A stretch of 64,000 nucleotides of DNA from Rhizobium sp. RU20A. GTDB taxonomy: Bacteria > Pseudomonadota > Alphaproteobacteria > Rhizobiales > Rhizobiaceae. The stretch covers positions 1 to 64,000 of the forward strand of contig NZ_FTMB01000007.1 in the NCBI RefSeq assembly GCF_900155885.1, in the 5' to 3' direction. Both the position numbers and the translations under genes were made by a program. This document shows, piece after piece, positions 18,152 through 27,376 of this stretch; the stretch's first letter is position 1; every line of letters begins with the position of its first letter. Under the pieces are notes generated by a model. It was given only the letters and a program-made list of their open reading frames with translations, was not told where the DNA came from and searched no databases.

Positions 18152-18219
18152 GAGCGCATTCTGCGGGTATAGAGCATACGGACCGTGGGCGCAGTCAGCG
18201 CGGCGGCAGACGGGACTTC

Positions 18220-18771
18220 ATGCGCATGGACGGACGGGCAGACACATTCGAGACTTTGCTTGCGGCCTGCGCCGGTGGCGACCGCATGGCGCTGCGTCGC
18301 ATCTTCGATGCCGAGGCCGGTCGTCTGATTGCCGTGGCGCAGCGGATTGTCCGGCGCCGAGAGCTGGCCGAGGAGGTCGTGCAGGAGGCCTTCATCCGTA
18401 TCTGGACCCATGCACACCAGTATGATTCCTCTCAAGGCTCGGCGCGCGGCTGGATCTACGCGATCGTGCGCAACCGGGCACTCAACCTCGTGCGGGACGG
18501 CCGGCGGGAAACGGTGATCGAGGACGTGGAGGCGGTGCAGGAGCAGGAAAGCTCCGATGCCATCATGGCAGCCTGGCACCGGCTGGACCGCAATTCGCGT
18601 CTTTATGGCTGCCTGGAGGCGCTGGACGAGAAGAAGAAGCGCGGCATTCTGATGGCCTATGTCGGGGGCTACTCCCATGGCGAGATCGCCGGACGCCTCA
18701 GCCTGCCGCTCGGGACGACGAAATCCTGGATCCGCCGCGGCCTGACCGCGCTTCGGGAGTGCATGGCATGA
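18220..18771 (+). CDS. ECF RNA polymerase sigma factor
   Basis: 183 residues of the sigma-70 ECF class. Region 2 includes VAQRIVRRRELAEEVVQEAFIRIWTHAHQYD and WIYAIVRNRALNLVRDGRR (core binding and -10 recognition); region 4 has the helix-turn-helix YSHGEIAGRLSLPLGTTKSWIRRGL for -35 recognition. It overlaps the following anti-sigma gene by four bases (ATGA). The start may be 18220 or 18226. Family practice and the flanking symmetric promoter suggest autoregulation and control of the divergent DUF4394 gene. Confidence 0.93.
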   Translation: MRMDGRADTFETLLAACAGGDRMALRRIFDAEAGRLIAVAQRIVRRRELAEEVVQEAFIRIWTHAHQYDSSQGSARGWIYAIVRNRALNLVRDGRRETVIEDVEAVQEQESSDAIMAAWHRLDRNSRLYGCLEALDEKKKRGILMAYVGGYSHGEIAGRLSLPLGTTKSWIRRGLTALRECMA

Positions 18772-19484
18772 GGTTTGCGCGCAACGACATTCCTGACATC
18801 GCCGACGACTATGTGCTGGGCCTTCTCGAAACGGCGCAAGCGGAAGAGGTAGAGGCTGCCCTTCCCCACGACGCCCAACTGAAGGCCGCCGTGGCAGCGA
18901 GCCGCGAGCGCTTCCTGCCGCTCGATACGGCCGCCGAGCCCGTCGCAACCGACACGCTCCTCTGGCAGCGAATCGAAACAGCCTTGCCCGCGCAGCCCGG
19001 TCCCGGTGCCCGGCCAAAACCGGCCCCCGCCAACGACAATCCTGGCGCAAAAGCCGGACATGGCTGGCGAACCACCGCCATCGCCGCGATGGCCGCGAGC
19101 GTGCTGCTGGTCGCAGGCCTTGCCGCTTCCCTCATGCGGACCGTCGATCCTGTCGTGGTCGCCGTTCTCCTCAACGAGGCGGGCGAGGTTCAGGCCGTTG
19201 TGGAAGATTTCGGCAATGAGAATGCCACCGTGCGGTTGCTTGCCGATTTCGAGGTGCCCTCGGACAAGACGATCGAGGTCTGGACCCTGCCCTCCAAGGA
19301 TACCGGCCCCGTCTCTCTCGGCCTGCTCGACGGCATCCGCTCGGCACGCCTCGCGGGACCGGCACTGCCCCGCCCGAAGGACAACCAGCTCTACGAAATC
19401 ACCCTCGAGCAGGCCGGCGGCTCGCCGACGGGACGCCCGACCGGGCCGATTCTCGCCAAGGGATATGCGCAGTTGCCGCGGTAG
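18768..19484 (+). CDS. anti-sigma factor (RskA-type, single membrane span)
   Basis: 238 residues. The N-terminal cytoplasmic part (DIADDYVLGLLETAQAEEVEAAL) is the short anti-sigma segment seen in RskA-like proteins; a transmembrane helix lies at about 102-122 (TTAIAAMAASVLLVAGLAASL), followed by a periplasmic anti-sigma-K factor domain (VWTLPSKDTGPVSLGLLDG, YEITLEQAGGSPTGRPTGP). It would hold the sigma factor inactive at the membrane until a periplasmic signal releases it. Coupled to the sigma gene by a 4-base overlap. Confidence 0.9.
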   Translation: MRFARNDIPDIADDYVLGLLETAQAEEVEAALPHDAQLKAAVAASRERFLPLDTAAEPVATDTLLWQRIETALPAQPGPGARPKPAPANDNPGAKAGHGWRTTAIAAMAASVLLVAGLAASLMRTVDPVVVAVLLNEAGEVQAVVEDFGNENATVRLLADFEVPSDKTIEVWTLPSKDTGPVSLGLLDGIRSARLAGPALPRPKDNQLYEITLEQAGGSPTGRPTGPILAKGYAQLPR

Positions 19485-19694
19485 GCGGGCGGTGCTGAGG
19501 GAGGCCAACCCTGTCTCCGGCGGCAGGCGTTGTTGCCCTCCGCCGGTCACGCGACTTTTCATGATCTTCCATCGTCACCAACGAGACGCTCCTGGCATCA
19601 GAAATGGCGTTGCATCTGGGCAGGACCGGATGAAACTTCTTGGTGTGATCCCCTCTGCGGCTAGCAAACCTGTTTTGAAACACCGAAACTGAAG

Positions 19695-20057
19695 ATGAAT
19701 TACAGGGCCAAAAAGATCCGTCTTTTGTGCACGATCGAGATTGTAGAGCAATGGGCCGCCTTTATGCGGGCACACCTTCCCGAGGTCGAAGCCGCGCTTC
19801 GGCAGGAGGGGGTGCACCATGAAATGTGGTTTTCCGGGACAGACGATCGGGGCCTTTTCGTGATTGGCGTGATGGATGTCGATGACCAGCCGGCGTCCGC
19901 TGCGGTCTCGGCCCAGTCGCAGCTTTCGGTTGACGCCGTCCATCGCCAGTTCAAGAGCCACTGGGATCGGTCCAGCATTCAGGACATCGCCATGTCGCCG
20001 CAGGAAACGCCGCATTTCGAGGGGTGCGTTTTGCTCTTCGAGGCGCGCGGGCAGTAG
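19695..20057 (+). CDS. DUF6176-like hypothetical protein
   Basis: 120 residues, apparently cytoplasmic. The order of elements (IRLLCTIEIVEQWAAFMRAHLPEVEAALRQEG, then HHEMWFSGTDDRGLFVIGVMDVDD) resembles the ferredoxin-like DUF6176 family of unknown function. No operon partner: 210 bases separate it from the anti-sigma gene. Codon bias is weaker than the neighbours at the 5' end. Family assignment is tentative. Confidence 0.65.
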   Translation: MNYRAKKIRLLCTIEIVEQWAAFMRAHLPEVEAALRQEGVHHEMWFSGTDDRGLFVIGVMDVDDQPASAAVSAQSQLSVDAVHRQFKSHWDRSSIQDIAMSPQETPHFEGCVLLFEARGQ

Positions 20058-20257
20058 GCGCGGCGCATTCTGGTCCTCACAACCGTCAACTTTCGATTGG
20101 CTCTCGCCGCAAATCTGGTAATGTTGCGCTTGCGAAGCATCGCTGCTTCGATGATCTCACAGCACGATCAGCCAGAAAACGATTTCGGGACGGTGACCGG
20201 CAGGAGGAGGCCGGGTGGCGGCCATGGGTCGCTTCGGCTGCGCACAGGAACAGAGCC

Positions 20258-21514
20258 TTGTCCCATTCTCCTCTCATCGAGGACGGCGCCTCCTCCGGCC
20301 GGCCTTTTCCCGCTTCTCCCGTTTGCCTGTCTCCGGCGCGTGTTGCGCTGATCATCTTCGCGCTCGCCGTCGGCAGTTTCGGGATCGGCACCGGAGAATT
20401 CGCCATCATGGGGCTGATCCCCGACGTGGCGAAGAGTTTCGGCGTTTCCAATGCGGATGCTGGCCATGTGATCAGTGCCTATGCGCTGGGCGTCGTCGTC
20501 GGCGCGCCGCTGATCGCCATGTTCGGGGCGCGGTTCCGGCGCCGCGATCTGCTGATCGGGCTGATGGGCCTGTTTGCGGCCGGCAATCTCGCCAGCGCGT
20601 TTGCGCCGGATTTCTGGAGCTTCACCCTGCTGCGCTTCATTACCGGCCTGCCGCATGGCGCCTATTTCGGCGTTGCGGCGCTGGTGGCGGCCTCCATGGT
20701 GCCGATCAACAGGCGCACGCAGGCGGTGGGACGCGTCATGCTCGGCCTGACGGTGGCAACGCTGATCGGCACGCCGCTCGCCGCATGGCTGGGTCAGGTG
20801 CTGGACTGGCAGTATCTCTTTGCGGCCGTCGGCGTCACCGGCCTTGTCTGCATGGTGCTGATCGCGCTCCTGCAGCCGCGGGATGCGCGCCAAGAGCGGC
20901 GCGGCATCTGGTCTGAGCTCTCCGCCCTGAAGCGCAAGCAGGTGTGGCTGACGCTCGGCATCGCTGCGACCGGCTTTTGCGGCATGTTTGCCGTCTTCAC
21001 CTACATCTCGCCGATCGTCACCGATGTGGCGGGCATGGGCGTCGGCATGGTTCCCGTGGTCATGGCGCTTTTCGGCGCGGGCATGATCGTCGGCAACATT
21101 TTCGGTGCGAAGCTCGCGGACATCTCGCTGATGCGCACGATCGGCTGGGTGACGCTCGCCTATACCGGGGTGCTCGTCGGCTTTTCGCTGACGGCCCATC
21201 AGCCGGTGATGCTGCTTGTCTTCTGCTTCCTGCTAGGCTGCAGCTTCGTGATCGGACCCGCCCTGCAGACACGGCTCATGGACGTGTCCGGCGATGCGCA
21301 GACGCTGTCGGCAGCTCTCATGCACTCCGCCTTCAACATTGCCAATGCGCTCGGCGCCTTTCTCGGCGGCCTCGCCATCAAGGGCGGCTATGGCTACGGC
21401 TCGATGGGCTATGTCGGGGCGTTCATGGCGGTGATCGGTCTCGGTGTCTTCGCGCTCTCGCTGATGCTGGAGCGGATGGACCGGCAAGCGGCGCTCATCT
21501 GCCCGGCGGAGTGA
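20258..21514 (+). CDS. MFS transporter (AraJ/drug efflux type)
   Basis: 418 residues with twelve transmembrane helices and MFS landmarks: GEFAIMGLIPDVAKSFGVS in helix 1, ISAYALGVVVGAPLIAMFGARFRRRDLL (motif A), LLRFITGLPHGAYFGVAAL and ANALGAFLGGLAIKGG near the C-terminus. This is the 12-TM AraJ/YdhP-type subfamily, generally sugar or drug exporters; substrate unknown. No ATG precedes the first helix in a sensible position. A TTG at 20258 with AGGAAC six bases upstream gives the typical N-terminus, so it is taken as the start. The frame itself is open from 20024. Confidence 0.88.
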   Translation: MSHSPLIEDGASSGRPFPASPVCLSPARVALIIFALAVGSFGIGTGEFAIMGLIPDVAKSFGVSNADAGHVISAYALGVVVGAPLIAMFGARFRRRDLLIGLMGLFAAGNLASAFAPDFWSFTLLRFITGLPHGAYFGVAALVAASMVPINRRTQAVGRVMLGLTVATLIGTPLAAWLGQVLDWQYLFAAVGVTGLVCMVLIALLQPRDARQERRGIWSELSALKRKQVWLTLGIAATGFCGMFAVFTYISPIVTDVAGMGVGMVPVVMALFGAGMIVGNIFGAKLADISLMRTIGWVTLAYTGVLVGFSLTAHQPVMLLVFCFLLGCSFVIGPALQTRLMDVSGDAQTLSAALMHSAFNIANALGAFLGGLAIKGGYGYGSMGYVGAFMAVIGLGVFALSLMLERMDRQAALICPAE

Positions 21515-21527
21515 TCGGGCGCGCCGG

Positions 21528-21938
21528 TCAGGCGGCCTTGACCGCCTGCGCCTTGCCGGCCAACCCGTCCAGCCCCGCCGTTTCGGGGCTGGCGCTCACG
21601 CCCGGTGGCAGATGCCGGTCGCCCCATTCCTTCATGGCGACAAGCACCGGCCGAAGACTTTCGCCCCTCCCGGAGAGAGCATAATCGACACGCGGCGGCA
21701 CGACGGCGAAGACCGTCCGCGTGATCAGCCCATCCTCTTCCAATTCCCGCAACTGCTTGGTCAGCATGCGCTGGGTGATGCCCTTCAGCTTGCGGCGCAA
21801 TTCGCTGAAACGCAGCGTGCCGCTGAGGAGGTGATAGAGGATCACGCCCTTCCACTTGCCATCGAGAAGATCGAGCACGCCTTCCACCGGGCAATTGGGC
21901 GACCGTTCAAGAAGGGTCCGGCGGACACGGGCCATCAT
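21528..21938 (-). CDS. HxlR-family transcriptional regulator
   Basis: 136 residues, winged helix-turn-helix of the HxlR/MarR-like group: CPVEGVLDLLDGKWKGVILYHLL at the start of the domain (the conserved Cys of redox/electrophile-sensing members is present), then FSELRRKLKGITQRMLTKQLRELEEDGLI as recognition helix and wing, and YALSGRGESLRPVL. It is divergent from an oxidoreductase gene that it probably controls. The start at 21938 has AAAGGA at short spacing (or the next ATG, 21935). Confidence 0.9.
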   Translation of the reverse strand: MMARVRRTLLERSPNCPVEGVLDLLDGKWKGVILYHLLSGTLRFSELRRKLKGITQRMLTKQLRELEEDGLITRTVFAVVPPRVDYALSGRGESLRPVLVAMKEWGDRHLPPGVSASPETAGLDGLAGKAQAVKAA

Positions 21939-21939
21939 G

Positions 21940-21955
21940 GTATCCTTTAGGGTAC
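21940..21955. promoter_or_regulatory. putative HxlR operator
   Basis: GTATCC-TTTA-GGGTAC, an inverted repeat with one mismatch, overlaps the ribosome-binding region of the HxlR gene and lies within the 106-base divergent promoter. Its size and placement fit autoregulation by the HxlR dimer. Confidence 0.45.
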
Positions 21956-22044
21956 TATATACAGGAAATGTGCATTCTTGCGCATTTCGAGAATAGTGCG
22001 CATCTAGCGGGCAGACAAGTTTCCAACGTTTAAGGAGAACTGCC

Positions 22045-23058
22045 ATGCGTGCCGTCGCCTATCAGACACCCCAGCCCATCACCGCCGAAACAGCCCTCGT
22101 GGACGTGACGCTGCCGGACCCGGTCGCAACGGGCCGCGATCTCCTCGTCTCGGTGAAGGCGATCTCGGTCAATCCCGTCGATACCAAGGTGCGCATGCGC
22201 GGCGCGGCGGAAGACGGCGGCTGGAAGGTTTTGGGCTATGATGCTGCTGGCATCGTGACGGCCGTCGGACCGGACGTGACGCTGTTCAAGCCGGGCGATG
22301 CCGTGTTCTATGCCGGCGCGCTGAACCGGCAGGGCACCAACAGCGAGCTGCATCTGGTGGACGAACGGATCGTCGGCCCGAAGCCTGCCTCACTCGATTT
22401 CGCGGCCGCCGCCGCCCTGCCGCTGACGGCGATCACGGCCTGGGAAATGCTGTTCGACCGTTTGAAGGTGCAGGATGCGATTCCGGGCGCAGCACCGGCC
22501 GCGCTGATCATCGGCGGTGCGGGCGGGGTCGGCTCCATCGCCATCCAGCTCTTGAGGGCGTTGACCGATCTCACCGTCATCGCCACCGCCTCGCGGCCGG
22601 AGACGGCGGAATGGGTCCGCTCGCTCGGCGCCCATCACGTCATCGATCATGGCAAGCCGCTGGCGGCAGAGGTGGCGGCCCTCGGTCTCGGCGCGCCGGG
22701 TCTCGTCTTCTCGACCACCCAGACGGACAAGCATCTCAAGGAGATCGTCGACCTCCTCGCGCCGCAGGGCCGTTTCGGCCTGATCGACGATCCCGGCACG
22801 CTCGACATCATGCCCTTCAAGCGCAAGTCGGCCTCGGTGCACTGGGAGTTCATGTTCACGCGGCCGGTGTTCGGCACCGCCGACATGGCCGAGCAGCACC
22901 GGCTGCTCACCGAAGTCTCGCGCCTCGTGGACAGCGGCCGCATCCGCACCACGCTCGGCGAGAATTTCGGGACGATCAACGCGGCCAACCTGAAGCGCGC
23001 GCATCAGCAGATCGAGAGCGGGACCACGAAGGGCAAGATCGTGCTCGAAGGGTTCTGA
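22045..23058 (+). CDS. zinc-type alcohol dehydrogenase-like/quinone oxidoreductase
   Basis: 337 residues, medium-chain dehydrogenase/reductase. N-terminal GroES-like domain (VSVNPVDTKVRMRG, VLGYDAAGIVTAVGPDV), then a Rossmann domain with ALIIGGAGGVGSIAIQLLRAL, the NADPH-binding AxxGxxG variant. It lacks the catalytic zinc ligands of true alcohol dehydrogenases, placing it with NADPH:quinone oxidoreductases of the YhdH/ZADH family. AAGGAG lies six bases upstream of the ATG. The HxlR regulator is divergent, an arrangement common for electrophile or quinone detoxification genes. Confidence 0.9.
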   Translation: MRAVAYQTPQPITAETALVDVTLPDPVATGRDLLVSVKAISVNPVDTKVRMRGAAEDGGWKVLGYDAAGIVTAVGPDVTLFKPGDAVFYAGALNRQGTNSELHLVDERIVGPKPASLDFAAAAALPLTAITAWEMLFDRLKVQDAIPGAAPAALIIGGAGGVGSIAIQLLRALTDLTVIATASRPETAEWVRSLGAHHVIDHGKPLAAEVAALGLGAPGLVFSTTQTDKHLKEIVDLLAPQGRFGLIDDPGTLDIMPFKRKSASVHWEFMFTRPVFGTADMAEQHRLLTEVSRLVDSGRIRTTLGENFGTINAANLKRAHQQIESGTTKGKIVLEGF

Positions 23059-23121
23059 AGTGGAAGGTCGCCCTCCGGCCCTTCGCGCTGGCGGCGCCCT
23101 CTCCGCCCCCGCTCCGCCGTC

Positions 23122-23197
23122 GTCCTCGGGCTTGACCCGAGGACCCATGCGGCCCTGCCGCGCCCAGGCGTGGATCCTCGGCTCGCAGGCCGAGGAT
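23122..23197. repeat. REP-like pair of palindromes
   Basis: Two hairpins in tandem: GTCCTCGGG/CCCGAGGAC (23122-23144, loop CTTGA) and ATCCTCGGC/GCCGAGGAT (23174-23197, loop TCGCAG). The first shares the CGGGCTTGACCCG core with 25615-25643. Such dispersed palindromes are common between convergent genes in alphaproteobacteria; here they lie between the oxidoreductase and the L,D-transpeptidase. Confidence 0.8.
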
Positions 23198-23251
23198 GAC
23201 AGAGTGTGTCGAGCCGCCCAGTCTCAAACGGGCAAAGCGCCGATACAGCTC

Positions 23252-23866
23252 TTAAGCCTGCATGACCACCACGCGGGCGCCCACAGTCACACGCTCATAG
23301 AGGTCGATGACATCGTGGTTCATCATGCGGATGCAGCCGGAGGACATGGCAAGGCCGATCGACTGCGGCTGGTTGGTGCCGTGGATGCGGAAGTGGGTGT
23401 CGTTGCCGCCGCGGTAAAGATACATGGCGCGGGCACCAAGCGGATTGTTCGGGCCGCCCGGCATGCCGCCGGCATATTTGCGATTGCGCGGGTCGCGGCG
23501 CATCATGTTGGCAGTCGGGGTCCAGCTCGGCCATTCCGCCTTGCGGCCCACCATCGCAGTCCCGGCGAGGGCCAGCCCGTCGCGCCCGACGCCGACGCCG
23601 TAGCGCATGGCACGGCCATCGCCGAGCACATAGTAGAGCCGGCGGGCCGGCGTATCGACGATGACGGTGCCCGGCTTCTCGTTCGTCTCATAGGCGACTT
23701 CGGTGCGGCGCAGTTCCGGCTTGATCTTGTGGATCGGCACTTGCTTCAGCGGAAAGGGTTCGTCCGGGCGCGCGGCGTAATTTGCCTGGTGGTTGACGGC
23801 AGTGGTGGAGCAACCGGCGAGGAGTGCGGAAACCCCGATCAGAAAGCCGCGGCGCGAAATCGACAT
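23252..23866 (-). CDS. L,D-transpeptidase lipoprotein (YkuD family)
   Basis: 204 residues. The start MSISRRGFLIGVSALLAGCS has a twin-arginine-like RRGF segment and a lipobox (LLAGC), so the protein is probably lipidated and periplasmic. The YkuD catalytic domain carries HFRIHGTNQPQSIG and SSGCIRM with the nucleophile Cys; these build 3-3 peptide crosslinks or attach proteins to peptidoglycan. Residues such as RYGVGVGRDG and GGMPGGPNNPLGARAMYLY are typical of the rhizobial members, of which several paralogues usually exist. Confidence 0.93.
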   Translation of the reverse strand: MSISRRGFLIGVSALLAGCSTTAVNHQANYAARPDEPFPLKQVPIHKIKPELRRTEVAYETNEKPGTVIVDTPARRLYYVLGDGRAMRYGVGVGRDGLALAGTAMVGRKAEWPSWTPTANMMRRDPRNRKYAGGMPGGPNNPLGARAMYLYRGGNDTHFRIHGTNQPQSIGLAMSSGCIRMMNHDVIDLYERVTVGARVVVMQA

Positions 23867-24223
23867 GGAGCAGTCCCTAACGTTTCATGGATGCCGACAA
23901 GTGTTAGGAAAACATGGTTAACGCCCGGTAAAAGAGCGTCGCGAGCATCAATGGGTGTGGCAAAATCTGGGCGCCACCCACCGCTGCCATACGGCTGCGA
24001 CAGGGTGCGACACCGTCCGTCTTGACAAGCATCAAAAGCAGGCGCACCCCTGTCCTCACGCACGAGTTTCCTCCCGGTGCGGATATCAACGGAGCCATCT
24101 TCCAGATGCCAAGCGACAGTGACAGTCGATTGAGAATGCCTCGCGTGGCCTCCGTGCACTGACCTTTGCCGTCAGCTCGCCCGGTCGATCCCCGCGAGGT
24201 TTCGATCGACGGAAAGGCGAGAC
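23867..24223. other. divergent intergenic region before mgtE
   Basis: About 355 bases, no supported gene. A possible 5' leader hairpin, GTCGATC/GATCGAC (24184-24190 and 24204-24210), lies directly before the mgtE ribosome-binding site (GGAAAGG). No M-box or other magnesium riboswitch could be recognised by eye. Confidence 0.4.
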
Positions 24224-25603
24224 ATGAACATCCAGGACTTTCCCGTTCGGGCAGGCCGCGCTGCCCGCTATCTTCTCAACACCCGCAGCGACACCCCCAG
24301 CATCTCCGAACGGATCGAGCAGATGAATGCGCTCGATACGACGGAAGGCGCACAGCTTCTCGCTTCCCTTCCCGAGGGCAAGGCGCTCGCCGTGATCGCG
24401 CGGCCCGAGCTGCATGAGGCCGCCGACATCGTCGCCGCCCTGCCAACGGCCCAGGCGGCGACGCTGCTCAAGCAAACCGCGCATGACCGCGTCACCGACC
24501 TCTTCCAGGCGATGAGCGATGCCGGCCGGCGCAACCAGATCTTCGCACGGCTGGACCCGGCCACCGCCCGCGCTGTCGAGCACCTGATGGGCTATCCGCG
24601 CCGCACGGCCGGCGCCATGATGACGACGGAGTTCGTCAGCGTTCCCGCTGGCGCCACGGTCGGCGAGGCGCTCGCCCATGTGCGCCGTGTGGAACGCGCG
24701 AGCGAAACGGTCTACGCCATCTACGTGCTGGACGAGCGCCACGGCAATCTCGTCGGCGTGGTGACGCTGCGCCGTCTCATCACCGGCGATCCGGAAACGG
24801 AGATCCTCGACCTTGCCCGGAAGGATGGCGTCGTCAGCGCCACGCCGCTGATGGGACAGGATGAAGTCGCCCGGCTGATCCGCGCCAACAACCTTCTCGC
24901 CCTGCCGGTGCTGGACGATGACGGCCGCGTGCTCGGCATCGTCACCGTGGACGACGTGATCGACACGATGATCGCCGACACGACGGAAGACGCCCAGAAG
25001 TATGGCGGTATGGAAGCGCTTGGAAAGCCCTACATGCAGATCGGCATCGGCGGCATGATCGGCAAGCGCGCCGGATGGCTCGCCGCCCTCTTCCTCGGCG
25101 AAATGCTGACGGCAACCGCCATGCAGCATTTCGAAGCCGAACTGGAAAAGGCGATCGTGCTGACGCTCTTCGTGCCGCTGATCATGAGCTCCGGTGGCAA
25201 TTCAGGCTCGCAGGCCACGTCGCTCATCATCCGGGCGCTGGCCGTCGGCGAATTGCAGCTCAAGGACTGGTGGAAGGTGGCGCTGCGCGAACTGCCAACC
25301 GGGATCGCGCTCGGCTCCATCCTCGGCGCCGTCGGCTTCGTGCGCATCGCGGTCTGGCAGCTTGCCGGCTTCTACGACTACGGTGGCCACTGGATGCTGG
25401 TGGGTGCGACCGTCTTCGCGGCGCTGATCGGCATCGTCACCTTCGGCTCCATGGCCGGCTCGATGCTGCCCTTCCTGCTGCAGAAGATGAAGTTCGACCC
25501 TGCCAGCGCGTCTGCCCCCTTCGTCGCCACGCTGGTGGATGTCAGCGGTCTCGTGATCTACTTCACGGTGGCCCTGGCGATCTTGAGCGGGACGCTGCTG
25601 TAG
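24224..25603 (+). CDS. mgtE: magnesium transporter MgtE
   Basis: 459 residues with the full MgtE layout: an N-terminal superhelical Mg-sensing domain (about 25-135), two CBS domains (about 140-265; TAGAMMTTEFVSVPAGATVGEAL and NNLLALPVLDDDGRVLGIVTVDDVID), a plug helix and five transmembrane helices. IMSSGGNSGSQATSLIIRAL is the pore signature, and the C-terminal PFVATLVDVSGLVIYF is also conserved. It is a Mg2+-gated Mg2+ channel of the inner membrane. It is monocistronic, ending at the strong palindrome 25615-25643. Confidence 0.95.
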   Translation: MNIQDFPVRAGRAARYLLNTRSDTPSISERIEQMNALDTTEGAQLLASLPEGKALAVIARPELHEAADIVAALPTAQAATLLKQTAHDRVTDLFQAMSDAGRRNQIFARLDPATARAVEHLMGYPRRTAGAMMTTEFVSVPAGATVGEALAHVRRVERASETVYAIYVLDERHGNLVGVVTLRRLITGDPETEILDLARKDGVVSATPLMGQDEVARLIRANNLLALPVLDDDGRVLGIVTVDDVIDTMIADTTEDAQKYGGMEALGKPYMQIGIGGMIGKRAGWLAALFLGEMLTATAMQHFEAELEKAIVLTLFVPLIMSSGGNSGSQATSLIIRALAVGELQLKDWWKVALRELPTGIALGSILGAVGFVRIAVWQLAGFYDYGGHWMLVGATVFAALIGIVTFGSMAGSMLPFLLQKMKFDPASASAPFVATLVDVSGLVIYFTVALAILSGTLL

Positions 25604-25614
25604 GTCATACCCCC

Positions 25615-25643
25615 GTCATGCTCGGGCTTGACCCGAGCATGAC
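25615..25643. terminator. palindromic REP-like element/bidirectional terminator
   Basis: GTCATGCTCGGG (25615-25626) and CCCGAGCATGAC (25632-25643) form a perfect 12-bp stem with a CTTGA loop, between the convergent mgtE and etfQO genes. It shares its core with the element at 23122-23144. Confidence 0.75.
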
Positions 25644-25714
25644 GCGGAGGTGGTTTGGCGTGTGCGCCTTCGAACGGGGCCCAGGCGGGGCGGAGTTCGT
25701 CCGCCCCTTCCCCG

Positions 25715-27376
25715 TCACATATTCGGATAGACCGGACCCTCGCCGCCCTGCGGGGGCACCCAGTTGATGTTCTGGTTGGGGTCCTTGATGTCGCAGGTCT
25801 TGCAGTGGACGCAGTTCTGGGCGTTGATGACGAAGACGTCCTTGCCGTCCTTTTCCACCCATTCGTAGACGCCGGCCGGACAGTAGCGCGTGGACGGGCC
25901 GGCATAGACGTCGAGTTCGGAGGTCTTCTGCAGTTCCGGGTTCTTGAGCTGCAGGTGGATCGGCTGGTCTTCCTCGTGGTTGGTGTTCGACAGGAACACA
26001 GAAGAGAGACGGTCGAAGGTCAAGACGCCGTCCGGCTTCGGATAGTCGATCTTGGTGTGCTTGGCAGCCGGCTCCAGCGAGGCGGCGTCGGTCTTGCCGT
26101 GCTTCAAGGTGAAGGGCGAGGAGCCGAAGATCTGGTTGATCCACATGTCGAGACCGCCGAGCGCCACGCCGATCGCCGTGCCGAACTTCGACCAGAGCGG
26201 CTTGACGTTGCGCACCCGCTTCAGATCCTTGCCGATGAGGCTGCCGCGCCAGTCGTTTTCGATCTCCACCGGCTCGTCATTGGCGCGGCCCGCTGCGATT
26301 GCAGCCGCCAGGCGGTCGGCGGCGAGCATGCCCGAGAGCACGGCATTGTGGCTGCCCTTGATGCGCGGCACGTTGACGAAACCGGCCGAGCAGCCGATCA
26401 GCGCGCCGCCGGGGAAGGAGAGCTTCGGCACCGACTGGTAGCCGCCCTCGGTGATGGCGCGCGCGCCATAGGAAAGCCGCTTGCCGCCCTCGAAGGTGCC
26501 GCGGATCGCCGGGTGCGTCTTGAAGCGCTGGAACTCCTCGAAGGGGTAGAGGTAGGGGTTCTTGTAGTTGAGGTGCACGACGAAACCGACGGCGACCATG
26601 TTGTCTTCGAGGTGATAGAGGAAGGAGCCACCGCCGGTCTTCATGCCGAGCGGCCAGCCGAAGGAATGCTGCACGAGGCCTTGTTTGTGGTTCTCGGGCT
26701 TGACCTGCCAGAGTTCCTTGAGGCCGATGCCGAATTTCTGCGGCTCGCGGTCCTTCTGGAGATCGAACCTGGCGATCAGCTGCTTGGCGAGCGAACCGCG
26801 CACGCCCTCGCCGATCAGCACATATTTGCCCATCAGCGCCATGCCGCGCGTGTAGGCAGGGCCGGGCTCGCCGTTGCGCTCGATGCCCATGTCGCCGGTG
26901 GCGACACCGATGACGGCGCCGGCCTCGTTATACAGCAGCTCGGTGGCGGCAAAGCCCGGATAGATCTCGACGCCCAGCGCCTCGGCGTGGCCGGCGAGCC
27001 AGCGACAGACATTGCCGAGCGAGACGATGTAGTTGCCGTGATTGTTCATCAGGGGCGGCATGAAGGCGTTCGGCAGGCGCACCGAGCCGGCGGGCCCAAG
27101 GAAGAGGAACTGGTCGTCCGTCACTTCGGTCTTGAAAGGATGATCGCTTTCCTCGCGCCAGCCGGGCAGCAGCGCATCGATGCCCACGGGATCGACGACG
27201 GCACCGGAGAGAATATGCGCGCCGACTTCCGCGCCCTTTTCGAGCACGACGACCGACAGGTCCGGATTGACCTGCTTCAAGCGGATCGCGGCCGAAAGGC
27301 CGGCCGGGCCGGCGCCCACGATCACAACGTCGAATTCCATGCTCTCGCGTTCGGGAAGGTCGGTGGCGTCGCTCAT
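25715..27376 (-). CDS. electron transfer flavoprotein-ubiquinone oxidoreductase
   Basis: 553 residues of ETF-QO, which passes electrons from acyl-CoA and amino-acid dehydrogenases (through ETF) to ubiquinone at the inner membrane. The N-terminus has the FAD dinucleotide fold VVIVGAGPAGLSAAIRL; LGGLDMWINQIFG lies in the quinone/membrane region; the C-terminus has the 4Fe-4S cysteines YCPAGVYEW and NCVHCKTCDIKDP followed by NINWVPPQGGEGP. The start at 27376 has GGGAGA upstream; the frame is open 64 codons further but that part covers the promoter palindrome. A probable operator lies 175 bases upstream. Confidence 0.95.
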   Translation of the reverse strand: MSDATDLPERESMEFDVVIVGAGPAGLSAAIRLKQVNPDLSVVVLEKGAEVGAHILSGAVVDPVGIDALLPGWREESDHPFKTEVTDDQFLFLGPAGSVRLPNAFMPPLMNNHGNYIVSLGNVCRWLAGHAEALGVEIYPGFAATELLYNEAGAVIGVATGDMGIERNGEPGPAYTRGMALMGKYVLIGEGVRGSLAKQLIARFDLQKDREPQKFGIGLKELWQVKPENHKQGLVQHSFGWPLGMKTGGGSFLYHLEDNMVAVGFVVHLNYKNPYLYPFEEFQRFKTHPAIRGTFEGGKRLSYGARAITEGGYQSVPKLSFPGGALIGCSAGFVNVPRIKGSHNAVLSGMLAADRLAAAIAAGRANDEPVEIENDWRGSLIGKDLKRVRNVKPLWSKFGTAIGVALGGLDMWINQIFGSSPFTLKHGKTDAASLEPAAKHTKIDYPKPDGVLTFDRLSSVFLSNTNHEEDQPIHLQLKNPELQKTSELDVYAGPSTRYCPAGVYEWVEKDGKDVFVINAQNCVHCKTCDIKDPNQNINWVPPQGGEGPVYPNM

